From: Nemertoderma westbladi
Taxonomy: Eukaryota > Xenacoelomorpha > Nemertodermatida > Nemertodermatidae
Assembly (NCBI GenBank): GCA_032718475.1
Contig: JAUCBJ010008149.1
Coordinates: forward strand, 1-23,531
Length of the DNA: 23,531 bases
Direction: 5' to 3'
Shown here: piece by piece, positions 9,048 to 15,938 of the stretch
How positions within the stretch are numbered: position 1 is the first letter of the stretch
Layout of the letters: the number at the start of each line of letters is the position of its first letter
Program-made: the position numbers and the translations under genes
The notes under the pieces: model-generated
The model's database searches: none
What the model was told of the DNA's origin: nothing
What the model saw: the letters and a program-made list of their open reading frames with translations, nothing else

Positions 9048-12000
9048 TCACGGTGGATGGGGAAGTGGTTGGTCTACGCTCATCAGATACAGCGCGCATC
9101 TTAATGTAGACAGGTTGGCTGGCATTCCGGTGCATTGCAGGTAGTGGGCGGTAGATGTGGCACTATTATTGCACAACCAGCAGACACATTGATCAGTGGG
9201 TCTCCAGCAGTTCGAAATTTTACAAATCCGATGGTGGCAGCCGTTCGCCATTAACTGGGCTGCTGCGCGGCGACGAAAACCGGTTAGGTCCACGAGATTA
9301 ATTTCCGCGTCATCGCAGTTATCTATTGCGTTAAGGATTGCAGTTGACGACGAGTATTTACTGATGCCGCACCAAAGTTTGTAGTAAAATGCTCGCACTC
9401 GATGGATGTGTTCCAGCCGCGGAACGTTTTCGTTAGACGTAAAAATAGTGCATCCGTATGTTGTCGACGGGTAGATTACAGTTGCCCACAAACGTTTTGC
9501 CGTGGCTAACGATATATGATGTAGATTTACCTTAGTTGCAATACGAATAGAGCAGGCCACGCCTTTTTTGTATAAGTGCTGGAAGTGAGCTGTGGGACCA
9601 TTTTTTGTTGCTAGCACTACGCCTAAGTAGTTGAACGTATTTTGAAACTCCAATAAAGTGCCATTATAATATAATTTATCACCAGAAGCTAAACGGCCAC
9701 CTCTGCGGAATTTGACTGCCTTAGTTTTCTTTATATTGACCTTCAGGTCATTGACCCGACAATATTCTGATAATCTGTCCAGTGCGTCCTGGGTGACTGC
9801 GATCGAATCGCCGACTATGACGAGATCATCAGCGTACATTATGACGATGCAGCATGCGGCCATGAGGATAGATGGGAGGTCAGCAACGAACAAGCTGAAT
9901 AAAAGGGGAGAGAGTTTGTCACCTTGCACTACTCTGACCGATTGAGTGATTGGGTCCAATACATATGTTCCAATGCAAATACATACATAGTTAACTGCGA
10001 TTAGTGCCCATATAGCAGTGATAAATTTTCGACTGATGCCATGTATTACTAGACGCTGGCAGAGAGTTTCTCTGTTGATGGAGTCGAACGCCTTAGTGAA
10101 GTCGACGAAAACACAATATGTATGGCCTCTGGCCGACTGAAGAGCTATATTTATTAAACCATATAGGTTCTTGACAGCCATCACCGTTGAGAGTCCTCGA
10201 CGGAAGCCGTATTGAGCAGCAGGAAGGATGCCACTGATCTCGGCAAACACGTACAGACGTTCAAACAGAATAGCGGTGTATAGTTTTAGTAGACACGAAA
10301 GGAGTGCTATGCCACGATTACTGTCAGGGGATGTCTTTTTGCCTTTTCCTTTATACAGTGGTATCAGATATGATGTCAACCAGGATATTGGGCAAACTCC
10401 CAGTGTGAGACAGAGGGACAACAGACTCAGAAGGAACGGAAGAAGATGACCGAAACCGGATTTTAGCGCCTCGTTCGACACGCCATCTGGCCCCGTTGCT
10501 TTGTGGAGCTTGGCGTTATTGACAGCGACCGTTATTTCCGATGGCTCTATTTGTTTATCTAGTATATCATTTGGTTGATCTGGAATTGGCGGTAGTTGGG
10601 GTGAGTGTTTGGTTGAAAGCAACTCTGAGAAATGTGTGAACCAAGATTGTTCTGACACTTGTTGAGCAACTGGTTTGACTTGGTCGCCGGTCTTCAGAAT
10701 GTTCCAAAATTTCTGTTTGTCAGACTCGCACTCTTGAATTAACTTAAACTCTCTTTGGGCCTCGTACAATGTCTTTTTTGTATGCATCAACTTCTTATAT
10801 GAACGAGCTAACTCCGAATATCTTTGCTTGTTTAGGGGTGTTGGCGCCCGTTTCATTAACTGAAAACTTGACATGAGTTCGTGTTTAGCCAGATAGCATT
10901 CTTGATTGAACCAAGGTTTGGAATTTCTCGGCTTACTAGATAACGAAGAATTTGTAATAGCATTAGTTATGTAAGAACAGACATCGTCTACTCCATTGGC
11001 TATAGCAGATTGAAAATCTCCTGTCGTTAGAATGTGGCCTAATTTGTCTACATCAAGCCTCTTGATTGCTTTACAGCGCTCTTTCCTATAGTTGATGGGG
11101 CTTGTTGTTTCATATTTTATATAAACGCGCTGGTGTTTAGTGTTTGTAGTTGGGCGGATACTTAGTGAGACCTTATCAGCCAGTAGGTGGTCGACAAAAA
11201 CGAGGTCGATTACGCTCTGACCATTCCAGGAGTAAAATGTAGGGATTGAGTGGTCGTTAATGCAGTTCAGTCCTGCGCCAAGTAGGCCACTGCATAGTGT
11301 GTCTCCACGATCATGAGGGCCATCTAAACGGCAGTTAAAATCACCTGTTAGCAGTATTGGAAGAGTGCACTTTGCCCGTGCAGTTACAATTATAGTGGTG
11401 AGCTCGAGTAATATATCAGAGACATCAGTTGATGGGGGATAATAGGCAGATATTATCACAAAGTTACTTGTTAGTAGTGCTAAAGCTGTTGAGCTTTTAT
11501 GAATGGGCTCCTGACGCATTGCGGTTTTCATATTAATGGCAATAGTGATACCACCGTAAGGGCGCCCTAAATCGCGTTTCTCACAAGACACATTGTGACA
11601 TGAGAAGCCTGGGATGACCAAGTCTGTCGTAAACGTTTCATAAAGGAGAAGGATATCAGTGTCTATGAAGGTGTCAACCATTGTTGTGTCGATCGTAGAG
11701 CGCGCACCTTCCACATTCCATGCAACTAATGTGTAGTAACCAGAGCTATTGTTTGAAAATTTCATATTGGGTTCGTCACAGAAAGGGAGTTCGTTAAACA
11801 CTAACAGATTAGAAGCAGACTGGAAACGTAAACAGACTTTGTGGTGCTTTTCCAGACTGGCCAAGTAGCGATACGGCTTCAAGCAACCAATGCACATTGT
11901 AGTACGCGCAGTTTGGTTAGAAGGGGGTCGTGTTGAAGCAATTGTGGTTGCTGGTAGACGTGTTTGGGTTACTGGAGGGCGGTTTGGGGCATTAGGGGTT

Positions 12001-12161
12001 ACTGGAGGGGGTGTTGGGACAATTGGGGTTACTGGAGGGGGTGTTGGGACAATTGGGGTTACTGGAGAGGGTGTTGGGACAATATGGGTTACTGGAGGGG
12101 GTGTTGAGACAATTGGGGTTACTGGAGGGGGTGTTGGGATAATTGGGGATAGTTGGGATAA
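9048..12161 (-). CDS. Endonuclease-reverse transcriptase polyprotein of LINE
   Basis: One open frame of about 1,040 codons, open through the 5' junction; the first ATG inside the element is near residue 96 (counting from a TTG at 12182). Parts: Pro/Thr/Val-rich 10-residue repeats (residues 16-75); C2HC finger, C-x2-C-x12-H-x3-C (97-117); endonuclease with WNVEGA (155-160), ET (182-183), LLTGDFN (277-283) and IDLVFV (325-330). The usual SDH motif appears as TKH (348-350). RT follows: GPDGVSNEAL, YGFRRG, FVDFTKAFDSI (motif A, about 692), VVQGDKLSPLLF (motif B, about 751), MYADDL (motif C, about 782-787), NYLGVVL. A C-terminal knuckle C-x2-C-x8-H-x3-C lies at 1001-1017. It would nick target DNA and copy its own RNA there. 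Clade not assigned. The frame could encode an active enzyme apart from the missing start and the altered SDH. Confidence 0.9.
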   Translation of the reverse strand, partial: LSQLSPIIPTPPPVTPIVSTPPPVTHIVPTPSPVTPIVPTPPPVTPIVPTPPPVTPNAPNRPPVTQTRLPATTIASTRPPSNQTARTTMCIGCLKPYRYLASLEKHHKVCLRFQSASNLLVFNELPFCDEPNMKFSNNSSGYYTLVAWNVEGARSTIDTTMVDTFIDTDILLLYETFTTDLVIPGFSCHNVSCEKRDLGRPYGGITIAINMKTAMRQEPIHKSSTALALLTSNFVIISAYYPPSTDVSDILLELTTIIVTARAKCTLPILLTGDFNCRLDGPHDRGDTLCSGLLGAGLNCINDHSIPTFYSWNGQSVIDLVFVDHLLADKVSLSIRPTTNTKHQRVYIKYETTSPINYRKERCKAIKRLDVDKLGHILTTGDFQSAIANGVDDVCSYITNAITNSSLSSKPRNSKPWFNQECYLAKHELMSSFQLMKRAPTPLNKQRYSELARSYKKLMHTKKTLYEAQREFKLIQECESDKQKFWNILKTGDQVKPVAQQVSEQSWFTHFSELLSTKHSPQLPPIPDQPNDILDKQIEPSEITVAVNNAKLHKATGPDGVSNEALKSGFGHLLPFLLSLLSLCLTLGVCPISWLTSYLIPLYKGKGKKTSPDSNRGIALLSCLLKLYTAILFERLYVFAEISGILPAAQYGFRRGLSTVMAVKNLYGLINIALQSARGHTYCVFVDFTKAFDSINRETLCQRLVIHGISRKFITAIWALIAVNYVCICIGTYVLDPITQSVRVVQGDKLSPLLFSLFVADLPSILMAACCIVIMYADDLVIVGDSIAVTQDALDRLSEYCRVNDLKVNIKKTKAVKFRRGGRLASGDKLYYNGTLLEFQNTFNYLGVVLATKNGPTAHFQHLYKKGVACSIRIATKVNLHHISLATAKRLWATVIYPSTTYGCTIFTSNENVPRLEHIHRVRAFYYKLWCGISKYSSSTAILNAIDNCDDAEINLVDLTGFRRRAAAQLMANGCHHRICKISNCWRPTDQCVCWLCNNSATSTAHYLQCTGMPANLSTLRCALYLMSVDQPLPHPP
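11966..12150 (-). repeat. 30-bp in-frame tandem repeats at the LINE 5' end
   Basis: Five to six copies of a 30-bp unit (plus strand GTTACTGGAGGGGGTGTTGG then GACAATTGGG), encoding about TPPPVTPIVP per unit on the minus strand. Unlike the 31-bp minisatellite, this unit is a multiple of three, so it keeps one frame. Such length-variable 5' repeats are common in LINEs. Confidence 0.88.
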
Positions 12162-12172
12162 TCTTTTTTGAT
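12162..12172. repeat. Target site duplication, right copy (TCTTTTTTGAT)
   Basis: Identical to 8921-8931; marks the 5' boundary of the inner LINE. Confidence 0.88.
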
Positions 12173-12302
12173 AACTCTTCAATTATCCTTCTAAGTGCCA
12201 AAATGGGCTCCATGGTCCCACGACCTTTACGGAACCCATTCTGATTTCCACGGAGCAGTCTCTCAATGGGATCCCTGATGCGATTTAATAGAATTCTATT
12301 GT
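12173..12302 (-). pseudogene. RTE-like reverse transcriptase, N-terminal piece of split ORF
   Basis: The minus strand encodes RILLNRIRDPIERLL, then NQNGFRKGRGTMEPILALRR and IIEELSKK, the conserved start of the RT domain in RTE-type elements. It continues in frame into the 8931-8228 piece once the inner LINE is removed. Confidence 0.82.
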
Positions 12303-12375
12303 GTATGTGTGTTTGGGAACGTATAGAATGTATGTATGGGTGTTCGGGAACGTATAGAATGTACGTATGGGTGTT
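12303..12375. repeat. 31-bp minisatellite array, right end
   Basis: Just over two units (GTGTGTTTGGGAACGTATAG, then GGGTGTTCGGGAACGTATAG) complete the array, ending at about 12375 beside a perfect palindrome, CTAGAAAA-TAT-TTTTCTAG (about 12384-12402). Confidence 0.9.
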
Positions 12376-12648
12376 CTGTCTATCTAGAAAATATTTTTCT
12401 AGAAGTTTTATCGTATTCTGCGAACTAGAAAACCCTTATACCATCAAAATAAATAATTGTCAGCCAAGATCTAAAAAATTTATAAAATGCCCCCCCCCCC
12501 CGGGCCAATACATAGTAAAATAGCCGGATAGGCTGATAGGAACTTCTCGAGCGGTAAATACAGGATAGAGGACACTGAGGAGAGTATCTGGCTTTAAAGT
12601 TATAGACATCAGGCTTCCTACAATCCCACTTCACATTGGCCGATGCTC
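12376..12648. other. Intergenic or intronic DNA with a C-tract
   Basis: Contains a palindrome next to the array end, a run of about 12 C followed by GGG near 12489-12502, and a moderately GC-rich stretch (12520-12640) without a frame I can identify. No gene seen. Confidence 0.5.
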
Positions 12649-12900
12649 TTGTTGTGGGGGGTAAATGCTACGCCTACACTTACAGCAAACGCCTAAACAC
12701 GCCTACACATACATATACCGGGAGGCCGGTAAGCCAATACATCTCACTGTTGATCCTCAAACTGTTGATTCTCTATTAAATAAATGTTACCTATCTCTCG
12801 TTTATTGTTTTGGTTCCTTTCAACCCGCCTCTGTAACCTGCTTCTTTACTAATCTGCCTACAAATAGGTGTAGGTGTAACGTTTACCCCCTTTGTTGTGG
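12649..12900. mobile_element. MITE with 9-bp target duplication
   Basis: TTGTTGTGG occurs at 12649-12657 and 12892-12900. The element between them (about 234 bp) begins GGGTAAATGCTACGCCTACA and ends with an inverted counterpart (GTGTAGGTGTAACGTTTACC, then CCC), with two mismatches over about 20 bp. An 8- or 9-bp duplication fits hAT or Mutator-like mobilisation; the ends do not decide which. It has no coding capacity. A 17-bp motif, CGTTTATTGTTTTGGTT, at 12799-12815 is also present in the MITE at 20677-20944. Confidence 0.85.
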
Positions 12901-13274
12901 CATAAATTGAGTGTAATTTTTGGTCAAATTCATTTTCCAATTCGGGTGAGGAAGAACTACAAATTTATCCAAATTGATCGACATTTCACTGTGTCTAAAA
13001 AACACATCTTTTATTTAGATGCATAGTCAGTCCTAAGCATTCAATGCCCTATTTACATAACATTTAAATATTAATTTAATTAAATATATTTAAGAGAAAT
13101 TCTCACAATAATTAATTGGCACTAATGTATTCAAACGGCGGAGGATATTTGTTTGGAGTTAAATGCACATTGTCAGCTCAGACGACCGCTCACAGGAAAC
13201 GAATTGAATTCGTTAGAAACGAATCACTCAGACTCAGCAGAGAGGTGGGTATTTGCATTTGTATTTGCATATCG
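12901..13274. other. AT-rich DNA without a recognised gene
   Basis: No motif-bearing frame. A frame beginning near 13116 leads into the RT fragment, but its first 50 codons match nothing I know and are probably flanking DNA. Confidence 0.5.
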
Positions 13275-14640
13275 TATATTAAAAATAGCCAAAGTCAAAG
13301 GGGGAGTCCCGACGGACTCTAATAACTATCGCCCAATCTCCCTTCTTCCCTTGCTAAGTAAACTTCTGGAACAAATAATAAACACCCAGCTCCAATCTTA
13401 CGTCTCAAAATTCCTAATAATAACAAAATCGCAATATGGCTTTCGTCCGAAAACATCCACAACTCACGCCCTTCTCTCTGTCATTGAAAACATCCACCAG
13501 GCCCTAGACGATTCGCTATCTACATTGACCTAAAGAAAGCTTTCGATACTCTAGACCATGAAATACTACTATCTAAACTAACATCATATGGAATACGTGG
13601 TCTACCTCATCAACTAATATCTAGCTTTCTTTCATCTCGATCTCAATTTGTATCTATCGATGGCTTTCAATCCTCAATCTTACCTCTAACCTGTGGCGTC
13701 CCTCAGGGTTCTACTCTTTCCCCCATCCTATTCCTTTTATATATTAACGACCTGCCTAATGCTTCAAACCTACTCTCAATGTTATTTGCTGATGATACTA
13801 CGCTTTTCCAATCCTCATCGAATGCATTTTCCCTTCTAACGACTACCAACCAGGAACTTGACAAGATCGCTGATTGGCTTATTGCTAACCGCCTCTCCTT
13901 AAACATACAAAGACGGAATACACTATATTTTCTAATACTCTAACTGACCCGAATAATCTCCCCCAACTATCGATACAAAATAAACTAATTAAATCCACTA
14001 ACAATTCTAAAATACTAGGAATCTGTGTTGACAACAAACTCACCTGGAAAACTCATATACAGATATACTCAAGAAAATTTCAAAAACGACAGGACTCTTC
14101 TATAAACTCCGGCATATGTTTTCCCTCCATATTCTGCGTCAGCTATATTTTACCCTAATCCACCCATACGTACACTATGGACTACTTCTATGGGGAGGTA
14201 CTCACTCAACTACCTTAAAACCGCTACGAACTAAAATTAATAAATTCCTACGTTGTATTACCTGCTATATAAATATCTCAACATACTCCCCCTTGATTTA
14301 TTGTTTAAGCACCAAGTGTAGCACCAAGTAAGGACCAAAGAACAAATAAAAAAAAGCACAAAGAGGACTTTCTCAAAATATCTCAAGCAATACTACCTAT
14401 CTAAATTATGTCTAACAATAACTTTAACTTAATTTTGTAATTATTGGCGTACCCATTCTTAGTTACACTACTATTGTTTTAGCCACAATAATAGTGTACC
14501 ACTAATACCGTATCAACATCCATTATCCTACAAATTCCCAGCCCTCCAATAGGGTGGTGGCAACTACTAGCCCTGCTACTAGCTATCATCCTATTCCTTC
14601 CTTCTGTAACCTTCATCAATCTTATTTCACTCATAAGTGC
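13275..14640 (+). pseudogene. Decayed jockey/CR1-like LINE RT with at least three frameshifts
   Basis: RT motifs appear in order but in changing frames: PTDSNNYRPISLLP (near 13310), SQYGFRPKTSTTHALL (near 13430), IDLKKAFDTLDH (motif A, near 13527), CGVPQGSTLSPILFLLYIN (motif B, near 13693), LFADDTTLF (motif C, near 13785), KILGICVDNKLTWKTHI (near 14010), then LFYKLRHMFSLHILRQLYFT and LKPLRTKINKFLRCIT (to about 14260). Shifts fall near 13525, 13905 and 14065, and coding similarity is lost after about 14265. There is no endonuclease, and the 5' end is truncated with an internal loss near 13290. The sequence after 14265 is probably 3' UTR or flanking DNA. The last coding block overlaps the fragment at 5648-6054, which holds the missing C-terminus from a sister copy. 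Confidence 0.85.
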
Positions 14641-14689
14641 AATTTTACTCATAAAAGGATGGAAGAATTAAACTGAAATTGAAAGTTGT

Positions 14690-15695
14690 TGTTCTTACTA
14701 CTACTACTACTAGGTCGAGCGAACTCGGACAGTGGAAATGAGATCCTTCCAGGCTTCCCGATTCTCCAACTACTACTAGGTCGAGCGAACTCGGACAGTG
14801 GAAATGAGATCCTTCCAGGCTTCCCGATTCTACTACTACTACTAGGTCGAGCGAACTCGGACAATGTAAATGAGATCCTTCCAGGCTTCCCGATTCGCCA
14901 TAGTTGTCGCAATTTCGTTTCTCCCAAGTTCAGTATCCCTTTCAAGTTGATCTATATATGTTATGGCCGGTCGTCCACGACTACGCTTTCCATGAGTTGG
15001 TTGCCAGAAAAGTAGATCTGGTATGACCTCGTCTTTACTTCGCCAGCAGCGCCCACTGAATCTTAATCTGCGTTCACGGAGGGTGGTTGATACAGGTGGT
15101 ATTGTACCATAAAGCTCGGCGTTTGTCATGTGTTGTCTCCAGCTGATGTTTAGGGCTGCCCGTACTAGTCTTGTGTAGCAACCATCAATTCGTTGTTCAA
15201 GTGATTTAGTCAGTGTCCAGGTCTCACCCCCGTATAAAAATTCACTTTCCACTGTGGCTCGAAAGAACTTAGTCTTCAGGTGCCTGGAGAGATCTGATTT
15301 CCAGATGGTATCCATTTTTGATAGAGCTACCCAAGCCTTTGCTTACCTAACTTCTATGTCCTTTTTGCTACTCTCTATCCATGATCCAAGGTACTGGAAG
15401 TCATCGACCTTCCTTAGTTGATTATTATCAATGGTTGTCAAGTTTCCATCAACATTAAAGGTCATGAATTCGGACTTGGTAGCATTTATATGCAATCCAA
15501 CCTCCTTAGCAGCCCTCTCCACTTTATTTAGTAGAAGCTGTGCATCTGCTAGCGTATTAGAGAGCAGTGCGATGTCATCTGCAAAGTCGGTGTCTGTGAC
15601 GGTAGTTGCCGGATATCTACTACTTCTGCATTCTTGAAGTGTGAATCCCAGATCTTCACCCTTTGTGGCCGTCCTTATACTTTCAAAACTTATTT
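14690..15695 (-). mobile_element. 5'-truncated RTE-like LINE (3' half) with triplicated tail
   Basis: The minus strand begins just before the RT motif C region and runs to the 3' end, where a 66-bp 3'-terminal segment is present three times, each followed by a (TAG)n tract. The tail microsatellite and the C-terminal domain are typical of RTE/BovB-type elements. The 5' truncation point is near 15690, next to the last intron sequence before the first visible TPH exon. Confidence 0.82.
14694..14895 (-). repeat. Three 66-bp tandem copies of a LINE 3' tail
   Basis: GGTCGAGCGAACTCGGACA starts at 14713, 14779 and 14845 (exactly 66 bp apart). Each copy covers the last coding bases of the LINE and ends, on the minus strand, in CTAGTAGTAG-type triplets of different length. 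The two outer copies are nearly identical; the one at 14845 has two changes (CAATGTAAA for CAGTGGAAA). Confidence 0.92.
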
Positions 15696-15699
15696 TCAT
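14842..15699 (-). pseudogene. RTE-like RT C-terminal half, one in-frame stop
   Basis: Two frames (15699-15343 and 15315-14842) share the same phase and are separated by one TAA followed by AKAWVALSK-type coding sequence, so a single nonsense change interrupts the product. Visible parts: DTDFADDIALL (motif C), KSEFMTFNVDG, FQYLGSWI, WKSDLSRHLKTKFFRA, FLYGGETWTL, SWRQHMTNAELYG, LRERRLRFSGRCWRSKDEV, HGKRSRGRP and REAWKDLI. This is the thumb and C-terminal domain of RTE elements. Motifs A and B are absent because of truncation. The fragment at 8228-8931 belongs to a related family. Confidence 0.88.
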
Positions 15700-15843
15700 T
15701 TATTTTTCAAATTTGGTATTATAATATTTTTAAATAGTACTGTATTATCTGCTTGACACACCCGAACTCATAACTCGGGAATAATAACATTTGTTTTTAA
15801 TATATATTAAATTCTAATAATCTTATTTCATAGTTTATTGCAG
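15700..15843. other. 3' end of upstream TPH intron with acceptor
   Basis: AT-rich sequence ending TTTATTGCAG (acceptor AG at 15842-15843). An in-frame TAG upstream of the AG shows that the exon cannot extend to the left. Confidence 0.75.
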
Positions 15844-15938
15844 AGGATAAACTTAAAGGACCAACTTTGAGCGCTGCATTTATTCTAATACTAAAGAATG
15901 AAGTTGGAGGCTTGGCTAATGTGCTTAAAATACTGCAG
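15844..15938 (+). CDS. TPH: TPH exon a: start of ACT domain
   Basis: Begins with two bases completing a codon, then encodes [16 protein letters not shown] and [15 protein letters not shown], the first strand and helix of the regulatory ACT domain, ending in phase 0 at CAG with donor GTATGA. The last 25 bases and the donor are repeated several times downstream. Confidence 0.93.

Larger units (their letters stand above)
8932..12161 (-). mobile_element. Near-intact non-LTR retrotransposon with endonuclease and RT
   Basis: An insertion of 3,230 bp on the minus strand bounded by an 11-bp target duplication. Order 5' to 3' on its own strand: 30-bp tandem repeats inside the frame, C2HC zinc finger, apurinic-type endonuclease, RT, CCHC knuckle, then a 116-bp AT-rich 3' UTR that contains AATAAA about ten bases from the end. 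No separate ORF1 is present and no ATG precedes the repeats, so the 5' end is probably truncated. It is the youngest layer here: it interrupts an RT fragment that had itself interrupted the minisatellite, and its coding frame has no stop. Confidence 0.88.
8226..12302 (-). mobile_element. RTE-like RT fragment inserted in the minisatellite and later split by a second LINE
   Basis: The array stops at 8225 with 20 bases of a unit and resumes at 12303 with the remaining 11, so 8226-12302 is a clean insertion. Its outer parts are two pieces of one reverse-transcriptase frame on the minus strand: 12302-12173 (start of the RT domain) and 8931-8226 (catalytic core to thumb). Without the inner LINE the insert is about 836 bp. 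It has neither endonuclease nor 3' end, so it looks like a captured internal fragment. The palindrome AGAATTCT occurs at both ends (8226-8233 and 12290-12297). Confidence 0.8.
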
